A stretch of DNA of 10,538 nucleotides from an uncultured Gemmatimonadota bacterium (GTDB lineage Bacteria > Gemmatimonadota > Gemmatimonadetes > Gemmatimonadales > Gemmatimonadaceae). The position numbers and the translations under genes are program-made. Every line of letters begins with the position of its first letter. Within the stretch, counting starts at the first letter, position 1. This document shows positions 1-6,557 of this stretch, in pieces. A model generated the notes under the pieces. The model worked only from the letters and a program-made list of their open reading frames with translations. It made no database searches and was not told the DNA's origin. The DNA is taken from the NCBI GenBank assembly GCA_946479895.1, contig CAMLHT010000124.1, positions 1 through 10,538 of the forward strand, written 5' to 3'.

Positions 1-4
1 CAAA

Positions 5-32
5 TCCGACAAGATCTGTCGGGATCGATTTT
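5..32. terminator. Small hairpin followed by four T's, possible weak terminator
   Basis: Bases 6-10 (CCGAC) pair with 18-22 (GTCGG) around the 7-nt loop AAGATCT, with a possible extra wobble pair 5/23. The run GATCGATTTT follows and ends at base 32. On the plus strand this could be a weak intrinsic terminator for a gene lying left of the window. The stem is only five pairs and the T run is short and offset, so the call is tentative. Bases 33-52 show nothing recognisable. Confidence 0.25.
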
Positions 33-52
33 CAACCTGTCGTCGTCACAGG

Positions 53-183
53 GCCAGAGGAGAAACACGGAAAAGTCCGCTGTAGATCTGATCTTCAGGA
101 TCTGGTCTGACCTCGACAGAAGAAACGTTTCCCCGTTCGAGTGATCAGATCTTCATCGGACTTTTCCGTGTTTCTCTTCTGGC
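53..183. repeat. Low-GC inverted repeat with 41-nt arms (MITE/palindromic-unit-like)
   Basis: The left arm (53-93) and the reverse complement of the right arm (143-183) match at 38 of 41 positions. The core is GAGAAACACGGAAAAGTCCG. The 49-nt centre (94-142) holds a second nested hairpin: CTCGA at 112-116 pairs with TCGAG at 137-141 and encloses the perfect palindrome GAAACGTTTC (122-131). By direct count 56 of 120 bases in 61-180 are G or C (47%), clearly below the neighbouring genes. The right arm carries the last nine codons and the stop of the divergent amidohydrolase-like gene. The structure could be a miniature inverted-repeat element, a REP/BIME-type dispersed unit, or a large transcription-ending/mRNA-stabilising hairpin for the minus-strand operon. 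No target-site duplication was evident. The inverted repeat itself is certain; its identity is not. Confidence 0.85.
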
Positions 184-965
184 ATTGCAGGGGCGCCGCG
201 CCGCACGGAGGCGAAGATCTGCCGGGGATCACCGAGCTTCGCCCCGGCAAGGTCATCCGGTAGCAGGTCCAGGTTCGCGCGCGGATTCTGGGTCAATCGC
301 ATCGGCCAGTGCGTGCCGTACACGAAGCGCGCGGAGCCGATCGTCCTGAACAGTTTCGCGAGGTGATCCTCCGGCGGTCCCCAGATCCAGGAGATGTCCC
401 ACCACACTCTCCCCTGCTCCTCCGGCGTCAGGCCCCAGTGCACTTCCTCGATCATCTCGCGACTGGCGGCGGTGACGATGAGTCGCACCGATGCGCCGGC
501 GCGCGCGAGGTCGCGAACGGCCGCTGCCTGGAGGTCGCCGGCCACGTCGAGCGAGTGGCGTTGCCGGAGATCCTCGAAGCGCACCGTCAGCATCAGTGGC
601 ATCCGCAGCTCGCCTGAGGCGATCGCGAGCGCGCGCATCGAGGAGTCCGAGGGACCGAGCCCCCAGTGCTGCGGGTAGGCGCGAATCGCCACCGCTCCGT
701 TCGCGCTGGCCTCGCGGAGCGCGCGCGACCAGTCGGGCCAGTCCGGACGGATCGTCGGGACCGGCTTCAGCCTCGGGAATGGCGCGAGCGCCGCGAACAG
801 CTCGCGGTTACCCGCCGCGGGATCGCGGTGATATGCCGATGGCAGATGACCGACCCACGCCCCCTCCAGTCCGTCGCGCTCCACCACGCGATCGAGCACC
901 GCTGCCTCGGGATGCGGGATGTACCGGTAAGGAAAGGGGCCGATCAGGGCGTTGCAGTCGATCAT
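153..965 (-). CDS. Divergent amidohydrolase-like protein (TIM-barrel family, metal ligands missing)
   Basis: This 270-aa protein resembles the amidohydrolase_2 superfamily but belongs to a divergent branch. The N-terminal strand reads MIDCNALIGPFPYRYIP, with Asn where the family usually has His-x-His. A mid-protein block reads LTVRFEDLRQRHS (127-139), and the late strand ends in YGTHWP (216-221) where canonical members have GSD with a metal-binding Asp. I recall a bacterial subfamily with DVN-x-x-LG-x-WPFR, ED-x-x-xQHP and GSHFP blocks that fits this pattern. Catalysis is therefore uncertain; it may act as a partner of the upstream canonical amidohydrolase. The ATG is chosen because it overlaps that gene's stop in ATGA (962-965) and is preceded by a good GGGAG at 977-973, 7 nt upstream. 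The last residues (PEEKHGKVR) are encoded by the inverted-repeat arm, so the natural C-terminus may have been replaced. No signal peptide; probably cytoplasmic. Confidence 0.85.
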   Translation of the reverse strand: MIDCNALIGPFPYRYIPHPEAAVLDRVVERDGLEGAWVGHLPSAYHRDPAAGNRELFAALAPFPRLKPVPTIRPDWPDWSRALREASANGAVAIRAYPQHWGLGPSDSSMRALAIASGELRMPLMLTVRFEDLRQRHSLDVAGDLQAAAVRDLARAGASVRLIVTAASREMIEEVHWGLTPEEQGRVWWDISWIWGPPEDHLAKLFRTIGSARFVYGTHWPMRLTQNPRANLDLLPDDLAGAKLGDPRQIFASVRRGAPAMPEEKHGKVR

Positions 966-1777
966 TCGATCGCTCCCGTGAACGCGCCGGGCGGAAAGAT
1001 GCGCACCGCGTTCTTCCAGCGGATGTTCTCGAGGTCCTCGCCCTTCACGCCGATCACGTCGAGGGCGCGCAGCTTGGCGAGGCCCGTGCACATGGTGATG
1101 TCGCTGCCCCACAGCAGCCGCGAGGGGCCGAGCGCGCTCAGGGCCTCGTCGAGCATGCCCCGGTCGACGCCACTGCCGGACAGGTCCGGCAGGATGTTGG
1201 GATGGTCCTTCACCGCGGCGAAGGTGTGCATGTAGTCACCGCCGCCACCGATGTGGGCGAGGATGAAGCTCACCTTCGGATGGCGAGCCGCGAGCCGCGC
1301 GAGGTCGGCCCCATCGGAGATCTCCTGCGAGGGCCACTCGCGGCGCCGGTGCTGCCAGATGTGATGGAGGATCGGCAGGCCGTGCTGGCCGGCGTAGGCG
1401 GCGATCGGATCGAGCAGCGGATCGTCGGCGCGGCGGCTGGCGAGCAGCTTGATGCCGATCGCGCCCTTCTTCCGGCAGCGCTCGAGCTCGCGCAGCGCGT
1501 GATCGGTGTGGTTGGGATTCACCACGGTCATCATGCGGACGCGGTTGGGCTCATCGCGCAGCATCCCGATCATGGCGTTGTTGCCCGCCTCCACGTCCGA
1601 GGGCGACGGGAAATACGTCGGCGACGAGAAGCCGTAGCTCCCGAGGATGGAGGCGACGTGGCAGGAAATGCCCATCTTTTCGCCGGCGCGGAAACGAGCG
1701 TCATTCACCGCCTCCCAGTCGGCGCGCCCGGCGCCGGCGTGGAGGAAGTGGGCGTGCGCGTCGATGAGCGGGCTCAC
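962..1777 (-). CDS. Amidohydrolase_2 family metal-dependent hydrolase
   Basis: This 271-aa protein is a TIM-barrel metal-dependent hydrolase or decarboxylase of the amidohydrolase_2 group. Visible ligands are the D-A-H-A-H motif at residues 6-10, a His pair at 138-139, His175 in AHIGGGG, and Asp226 in WGSD. K110 lies in the GIKLLASR strand. The end (DLENIRWKNAVRIF) is the typical family C-terminus, so the protein is full length. The start is GTG at 1777-1775, which overlaps the aminotransferase stop as GTGA and puts the metal-binding motif at the expected distance from the N-terminus; the same frame stays open upstream but only as an antisense-type shadow of the aminotransferase. A weak GAAGAG lies 5 nt upstream. 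It is the fifth gene of the minus-strand run and overlaps the next gene by ATGA. The family includes enzymes acting on carboxylated rings, lactones and sugar-acid derivatives; the substrate cannot be read from the sequence. Confidence 0.9.
   Translation of the reverse strand: MSPLIDAHAHFLHAGAGRADWEAVNDARFRAGEKMGISCHVASILGSYGFSSPTYFPSPSDVEAGNNAMIGMLRDEPNRVRMMTVVNPNHTDHALRELERCRKKGAIGIKLLASRRADDPLLDPIAAYAGQHGLPILHHIWQHRRREWPSQEISDGADLARLAARHPKVSFILAHIGGGGDYMHTFAAVKDHPNILPDLSGSGVDRGMLDEALSALGPSRLLWGSDITMCTGLAKLRALDVIGVKGEDLENIRWKNAVRIFPPGAFTGAIE
973..977 (-). promoter_or_regulatory. Ribosome binding site GGGAG for the divergent amidohydrolase
   Basis: GGGAG on the minus strand lies 7 nt before the ATG at 965 and inside the 3' end of the preceding amidohydrolase gene. 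It supports that ATG over the longer open frame reaching 1112, whose N-terminal part is arginine-rich shadow sequence. Confidence 0.6.
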
Positions 1778-3090
1778 GCGCGCTCTTCGTCCCGGAGCTC
1801 GATGAACGCGGCGTTCGCGGCCGCCTCGATCTGGCGGATCACGTCGTCGGTGTGCGCGATCGCCGGGAAGTTGTACGCGCCCCGCTTGAACAGCACCCCC
1901 TGGCCCGCGGCCAGCTCGAGGAACCGTGTCTCGCGCTCCGGCGAATTCCAGCGGAACAGCCACATGTGATCGATGCCGTCGACAGTCACGCCCTCGACCC
2001 CACTCGCCTCGATCACCGACGTCATCGCCGCGCGGATGTCGAGACCGATCGACGCGATCGAGTCGCAGATGTCCGCCTTCTCGTGCCAGTCGAGCACGGC
2101 TCCGGCGGCGGCCAGCGCCGTGGCCTCGGACGCCAGCGTGGAGGAGATCCAGGTCTTCTTCGCCGCTTCCATCAGGTCCCGCTTTCCGACCACCGCGGCC
2201 AGCGGATATCCGTTCGCCATCGCCTTCCCGAAGGTCGCCAGGTCGGGCGTCACTCCGGAGAGCTCCTGGTATCCAGCGGTCCGCAGCCGGAAGCCGGTCT
2301 TCACCTCGTCGAAGATCAGCGCCGCGCCGCTCGCATCGGCCAGCTCCCGCGCGCGCGTGATCCACGCCGCGGAGGGCAGTCGCTCGACCACCGGCTCGAT
2401 GATGATCGCGGCCAGCGCCTGCCCTGCCTCCAGCACCGCCTTCTCCAGCGCCGGCACGTCATCGAACCGAACGGCGACGTACAGCTCGCGCGTGCGGGCG
2501 GGGACGCCGAATGCCGTGCTCGACCAGTCGTGCCAGCCGAAGTAGCCGCTCCCGATCACGACGTCGCGCGCCGTATACGTCCGCGCGAGGCGGACGGCCG
2601 CGCTCGTCGCCTCGGCGCCGGTCTTCAGGAACTGCACCATCTCCGCGCACGGGATCACGGTGCACAGGCGCTCGGCCACCTCGATCTCGCGATGATCGCT
2701 GAGGGCCGAGACGTTGCCGTGAGAGGCGGCGTCGATGACGGCGCGGGTGACCTCGGGCTCGGCGTAGCCGAGCGCCACCGACCCCAGCGCCATCGTGCAG
2801 TCGATGTAGTCGTTGCCGTCCATGTCGATGACGCGGCAGCCGACGGCCTGGGTGAAGTGCGTCGGGCCGATGGCGTCCTCGGACCCGTAGAGCGCCGCGG
2901 CGCGCTTGCTTCCGGTGGAGGCGCCCGACGGGATGACCTGCGCCGCGCGGGCGCGCCAGTCGATGTCGCCGGCTTCCTCGGGCGTGCCTTCCGGCTCGAC
3001 CTCGGCCTCGTCGAGGTTCTCGTCCGCCGCGGCGTCATCGCGCGGCGCCGGTGCCTGCTTTCCCGATCCGAAGAGTTTGCCGAATACCAT
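1774..3090 (-). CDS. Class-III PLP aminotransferase, glutamate-1-semialdehyde aminotransferase-like
   Basis: This 438-aa protein is a fold-type I PLP enzyme of the class-III/HemL group. Visible landmarks are KTGAEATSAAVRLAR (156-170) for phosphate and substrate binding, GYFGWHDW (182-189), IFDEVKTGFR (259-268) with Asp261 for the pyridine nitrogen, and the presumed Schiff-base Lys289 in FGKAMANGYP. Chain length past residue 45 matches the family. Residues 1-44 are an unusual extension: a short amphipathic start (MVFGKLFGSGK) followed by a strongly acidic linker with about 13 Asp/Glu in residues 18-44. The gene sits with heparinase and amidohydrolase genes and not with haem genes, so an amino-sugar or amino-acid substrate is likelier than a role as HemL. 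No Shine-Dalgarno sequence is visible before the ATG; the upstream 33 nt hold a GC palindrome and T-run. The stop overlaps the GTG of the next gene (GTGA). Confidence 0.92.
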   Translation of the reverse strand: MVFGKLFGSGKQAPAPRDDAAADENLDEAEVEPEGTPEEAGDIDWRARAAQVIPSGASTGSKRAAALYGSEDAIGPTHFTQAVGCRVIDMDGNDYIDCTMALGSVALGYAEPEVTRAVIDAASHGNVSALSDHREIEVAERLCTVIPCAEMVQFLKTGAEATSAAVRLARTYTARDVVIGSGYFGWHDWSSTAFGVPARTRELYVAVRFDDVPALEKAVLEAGQALAAIIIEPVVERLPSAAWITRARELADASGAALIFDEVKTGFRLRTAGYQELSGVTPDLATFGKAMANGYPLAAVVGKRDLMEAAKKTWISSTLASEATALAAAGAVLDWHEKADICDSIASIGLDIRAAMTSVIEASGVEGVTVDGIDHMWLFRWNSPERETRFLELAAGQGVLFKRGAYNFPAIAHTDDVIRQIEAAANAAFIELRDEERA

Positions 3091-3098
3091 AGGCTGAG

Positions 3099-3118
3099 AA
3101 AAACGGCCGGCCGGCCGG
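3099..3118 (-). terminator. GC palindrome plus T-run between methyltransferase and aminotransferase
   Basis: Read on the minus strand, the 14-nt palindrome CGGCCGGCCGGCCG (3117-3104) is followed at once by TTTTT (3103-3099). It can fold into a 5-bp all-GC stem with a GGCC loop. This resembles a short intrinsic terminator or attenuator placed after the methyltransferase stop and only 8 nt before the aminotransferase ATG. It is the only junction in the minus-strand run that is not a 4-nt overlap. The short stem makes full termination doubtful; partial termination would lower expression of the three downstream genes. Confidence 0.4.
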
Positions 3119-3123
3119 TAACG

Positions 3124-3873
3124 TCAAGTGCGGGGCGTCGTGCGGTCGATGTAACGGACGACTTCGATGAAGATCGCGCGGAGCAGCATGAGCTCGCGGG
3201 CGTCGGGATCGGCGCGGGTGATCATCGCCCGCAGCGAGCGCATGATGTGCTCGGCGTAGCGCGTCTTGAAGAACTGGATCCGCTCCAGGGCCCGGGCGGC
3301 GTCCTCGAAGAACATCTCCAGCTCGTCGGCGGTCGGCGGAGGTGCCTCCTTGCGCGCCGGCGGCAGCACGCGCGTCGCGTCGCCGGCCGACAGGTGCAGC
3401 TCGTAGAGGGCGATCAGCACCGCCTGCGCCAGGTTGATCGACGCGTGGTTCGTCGTGGGAATCGTGACGACGGCATGGGCGCGCTCGACGACGTCGTTGG
3501 GCAGCCCGGTGTCCTCGCGGCCGAAGACGAGCGAGATCGGCCCATGCTCCGCGAACTCGAGCGCCTGGACGGCAGCCTCCCGCGGCTCGATGATCCGGAA
3601 CTTGGCGGCGCGGCGGCGCGCGGTGAACGCGAAGACGCGAACCGAATCGGCGACAGCGTCTTCCACGTCGGGAAAGGTCTCGATGCGGTCGATCAGGTCC
3701 TGGGTCCCGTGGGCGATGCCTTCGAGCCGGTACGGATCCCATTCCACCGGGCGAACCAGCCGGAGCTGAGAGACGCCCATGTTCTTCATCGCGCGGATCG
3801 TCGCGGCGATGTTCACGTAATCCTGGGGCTCGTAGAGCACGACGCGGACAGCGGACAGCCTGGACTCGGTCAT
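3124..3873 (-). CDS. TrmJ-like SpoU/TrmH family RNA 2'-O-methyltransferase
   Basis: This 249-aa protein is a SPOUT (trefoil-knot) methyltransferase using S-adenosylmethionine to methylate ribose 2'-OH, most like TrmJ, which modifies position 32 of tRNAs. The three SpoU motifs are clear: motif 1 NIAATIRAMKNMG (21-33, Asn21 and Arg27), motif 2 LVFGREDTGLPND (115-127), and motif 3 IPTTNHASINLAQAV (138-152). A C-terminal helical tail (about 180-249) has the length of the TrmJ tail and may mediate dimerisation. The ATG at 3873 overlaps the heparinase stop as ATGA (3870-3873), which fixes the start; no strong ribosome binding site is visible, so translation may be coupled. It is a housekeeping-type gene inside an apparent catabolic operon. 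TrmJ is preferred over rRNA methylases by length and by the absence of an N-terminal L30e-like domain, but the target RNA is not proven. Confidence 0.88.
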   Translation of the reverse strand: MTESRLSAVRVVLYEPQDYVNIAATIRAMKNMGVSQLRLVRPVEWDPYRLEGIAHGTQDLIDRIETFPDVEDAVADSVRVFAFTARRRAAKFRIIEPREAAVQALEFAEHGPISLVFGREDTGLPNDVVERAHAVVTIPTTNHASINLAQAVLIALYELHLSAGDATRVLPPARKEAPPPTADELEMFFEDAARALERIQFFKTRYAEHIMRSLRAMITRADPDARELMLLRAIFIEVVRYIDRTTPRT

Positions 3874-6557
3874 TCGGAAGCGAGTAGAAACGGGATGAGG
3901 CGCGATGCGTCGTGCCGGTCGCCGCGCAGATATATGAAGTGGCCGCCGCCGCTCAGGGCGAGCTGACCGCGGCGACGCTCGCGGCCGGCCGGCTTTTCGT
4001 TGACGATCAGGTCGAGTGAAAAGGACGGTCCGCCGGGAGTGATGCGCAGGTCGACATCATAGCCGAATTCCGTCGGACGCCAGGTGCCCGTGACCTGGAC
4101 CGCCTGCCCCCACCCATCGATCGGCCTCATGGACAGCGAGGACGTGCCTTCGATGGGGACGATGACGTAGCCCGCCTTCGCCGTTGCCGTCCGAAGGTAT
4201 AGCTGGAGACCGGCGCCATTGATGTCGGCATGCTCGTTGTCGAGGCGATTGACGGCGCCGGGCCGGACGAAGGTACGCTCGGCGCTGACGGCCACGCGCA
4301 GGCCGAGAATCCCGTCGTCATTGAGCAGCGTGACGAGCGCCGACGGCGCGCCGGCTTCGGACCAGGTCTGCTCCGAGCGGAAATAGGACTCCTCCCCGAG
4401 CTGCACCTCGAACGGCCTGCCGGGCCGCAAGACCTCGTCGTTCACCACGGGCACCGGGATCGAATCATCTGTCGAGGCGTCAGGCGCCGCCTGGTCGACG
4501 AGACCCTCGAGGTCTATCGAGCTCCTGGCCGAGCCCACCTGGATGACGATGTTCCACCCGTGATCGGCGCGCGCATGCTCGTGCCTGGCTTCCGTCGTGT
4601 CGACCACGATCTTCGGGAACAGCGCCGCCGACCTGACTGCGCCCTTCCAGCTCCAGACGGTGCGGATCACGCCGGACGCGCCAACGCCGCGCGCGAGCAG
4701 CATGGGCGCGTCGCCGCCACCCGGAGGGCCGGGGGCGACTGCGCGCCAGAGCTGGAGTGGTCCATCGGCAGAGAGCCACACGTCGAGTCCGGGACCGGTG
4801 AGCGCCATGACCTGGCTCGCCGGAATCGTCGCCAGCAGCGTGGCGTCTCGCAGGAAGCGGAACCCGTCCTCGAGCTCCGCGCTGCCCTCGAGGATCCCCG
4901 GAACCGGCGCAGCGGTGCCGACGGGAGCCACGTCGACGTGGAGCGGGAGATCAAAGGTCCGGCCGGACGCCGACGTCCATCCCACTTCATCCACGACGTA
5001 ATCGGGCATGGTGACGACGAGGCGCCGCGCGACTCCATCCGGAGCGATCCTGGCCGTGGCGGCGATCCAGCCCGCGCCGCCGCGATCCTCGTATGCCGTC
5101 AGCGCGCCGTCCACGCGCGCCTGTGAGCGGCCGTCGAACAACGGAGCGTTGTGCGCGAGCGTGCTTCGATACCAGTGGAGCGACGGATCGACGTACGAGC
5201 CGGTCCCCATGTCGTCGAGAATGCGCCGCTCGCCATCCATCAGGAGCAGGTCGAGCCGGTCGGGATGTCCGTGCCCGCCACCGGAGTTGCCGTAGTCCAG
5301 CGCGACGTACACGCGATCCCTGTCTCGGCGCAGCACGCCGATGCCCTGTGACTCGAGCAGCACCGACCCGAGCGCCCCGCCTCCGGTCAGGACGGCGCTC
5401 TCGGCGGCGAACAGCAGCGACTTCCACCCGAGGTCGGCGCGTGTGAGCGCGGACGGCGGAAGATTCCGCTCGGCCTCCGCCGACGACTTCCACCGTCCGG
5501 TCTCGCCGCGCGGGATGTCGTCCACGTAGAGGCGATGCAGCATTCCGCTCAGCGTGCGATTCGCTCCGCGGGCGAGGCCCAGCTCGCACATCTCGGCGAA
5601 GCGCCACTGGCGGAGCGAGATGGCATACTGCGAATCGCGCCGCGACGGGAAGGTCAGGTCCGGCAGCGACGTGAGAAGCGGAGTGACGAAGCCGCGGTCG
5701 TAGCGCGCCGCCAGCTCGTCCGGCACCTCGAATCCATTCGCCGCCACCATCTGCATCGCGTACCAGAGCCCGCGATGCGCGAACAGGTGATAGTTCTCAC
5801 CCTCGTACCAGGTGCCGTCCGGCAGCAGTGCCTCGCCGAGGTGCGAGACCAGGCCGGACGACGCCCACACCACGGACTCCGCCGCGTCGGCCCGGCCGAG
5901 CACCAGGCTCGCCGCCATCAGCGCCGCGTTGTTCCAGACCTGCCGGTTGGACGAGCCCTCGTCGAACGAAGCGATGAGCGCCCGGCTCGGCTCGACGACC
6001 CGGTCGCGGAAGCGCGCGCCGATCATCGTGTCCCACCCCGGCGTCGTCTCCATGACGTCCAGCGCCACGCAGAGCTGGAGCAGCCAGATCGACTCGAGAT
6101 ACGTCGAGAAGAACGGTCGGGTGGGCCCGAGCGCGTTGTCGACGTTCGGATAGCCCTGATAGAGGTCGGCGTAGCGATCGAGCACGCTGCTCGCGAACGC
6201 CAGACCTCCGGGCACCACACCGAGCCGCCCGAGCACCGCGGCATGCACGACCCGCTCGGCGAGCCAGAGCTGGTACCAGTAGTTCCAGAAGCGATCGTGG
6301 AGCTCGCCCGTGTACACCTGGCCGCAGCGCTGGCAGCGATGGGCACGTGGCGAGAAGGGATCGAAGTCGAGCAGCGCGCCGTCGGCAGGACAGCGCCCGC
6401 CCTCGCGGGTGAGGACCGCCTTGGTCTCCGGAACCAGGAGCGGCCGCGCGATCACGGCCTCGAGGTCACTCGCGAGCGAGAAGGCCAGCGCCGCGAACGG
6501 ATCGTTCACGGCGGCCATTCGCTCGTCGAGCTGCCGCGACGTGATGAGAACCGTCAT
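3870..6557 (-). CDS. Heparinase II/III-like polysaccharide lyase with C-terminal CBM9-like domain
   Basis: This 895-aa protein combines three parts. Residues about 1-110 contain a cysteine cluster (C56, C75, C78 in CPADG and CQRCG), reminiscent of a metal-binding knuckle seen in some bacterial relatives. Residues about 110-370 form the expected alpha/alpha toroid, with RQVWNN (205-210) and PDGTWYEGENYH (246-257) as likely Asn and Tyr catalytic sites. Residues about 390-650 are the beta-sandwich with GGGHGHPDRLDLLL (426-439) supplying the catalytic or metal-binding His. The last ~170 residues (about 722-895) look like a CBM9-like carbohydrate-binding domain: LQLYL, GYVIVP, FGYDVDLRI, and ending RRRGQLALSGGGHFIYLRGD. 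Such enzymes cleave uronate-containing polysaccharides by beta-elimination. No N-terminal signal peptide is visible, which is unexpected for a polysaccharide lyase and suggests cytoplasmic action on imported oligomers. The ATG overlaps the lipoprotein stop (ATGA, 6554-6557). The substrate is unknown. Confidence 0.9.
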   Translation of the reverse strand: MTVLITSRQLDERMAAVNDPFAALAFSLASDLEAVIARPLLVPETKAVLTREGGRCPADGALLDFDPFSPRAHRCQRCGQVYTGELHDRFWNYWYQLWLAERVVHAAVLGRLGVVPGGLAFASSVLDRYADLYQGYPNVDNALGPTRPFFSTYLESIWLLQLCVALDVMETTPGWDTMIGARFRDRVVEPSRALIASFDEGSSNRQVWNNAALMAASLVLGRADAAESVVWASSGLVSHLGEALLPDGTWYEGENYHLFAHRGLWYAMQMVAANGFEVPDELAARYDRGFVTPLLTSLPDLTFPSRRDSQYAISLRQWRFAEMCELGLARGANRTLSGMLHRLYVDDIPRGETGRWKSSAEAERNLPPSALTRADLGWKSLLFAAESAVLTGGGALGSVLLESQGIGVLRRDRDRVYVALDYGNSGGGHGHPDRLDLLLMDGERRILDDMGTGSYVDPSLHWYRSTLAHNAPLFDGRSQARVDGALTAYEDRGGAGWIAATARIAPDGVARRLVVTMPDYVVDEVGWTSASGRTFDLPLHVDVAPVGTAAPVPGILEGSAELEDGFRFLRDATLLATIPASQVMALTGPGLDVWLSADGPLQLWRAVAPGPPGGGDAPMLLARGVGASGVIRTVWSWKGAVRSAALFPKIVVDTTEARHEHARADHGWNIVIQVGSARSSIDLEGLVDQAAPDASTDDSIPVPVVNDEVLRPGRPFEVQLGEESYFRSEQTWSEAGAPSALVTLLNDDGILGLRVAVSAERTFVRPGAVNRLDNEHADINGAGLQLYLRTATAKAGYVIVPIEGTSSLSMRPIDGWGQAVQVTGTWRPTEFGYDVDLRITPGGPSFSLDLIVNEKPAGRERRRGQLALSGGGHFIYLRGDRHDASRLIPFLLASE

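Noticed and set aside
1..200. Recurrent AGATCTG/GATCAGATC motifs as operator sites
   Set aside because: Several copies fall inside the arms of the inverted repeat and are explained by it; the remaining ones (near 12 and 214) are short matches with no regulator or promoter nearby to support an operator.
491..1969. Plus-strand open frame of 492 codons over the two amidohydrolase genes
   Set aside because: Low-complexity Arg/Ala/Ser composition, no family resemblance, and it is antisense to two genes linked by ATGA with conserved residues.
1774..3090. True HemL (haem biosynthesis) assignment for the aminotransferase
   Set aside because: The core motifs fit the wider class-III group, but the acidic N-terminal extension and the catabolic gene context with no other haem genes argue against naming it hemL.
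1852..3966. Long plus-strand open frame of 704 codons opposite the aminotransferase and methyltransferase
   Set aside because: It is rich in Arg, Gly and Asp-His runs with no recognisable domain, and the opposite strand encodes two clear enzymes with intact motifs. Such mirror frames are expected in GC-rich coding DNA.
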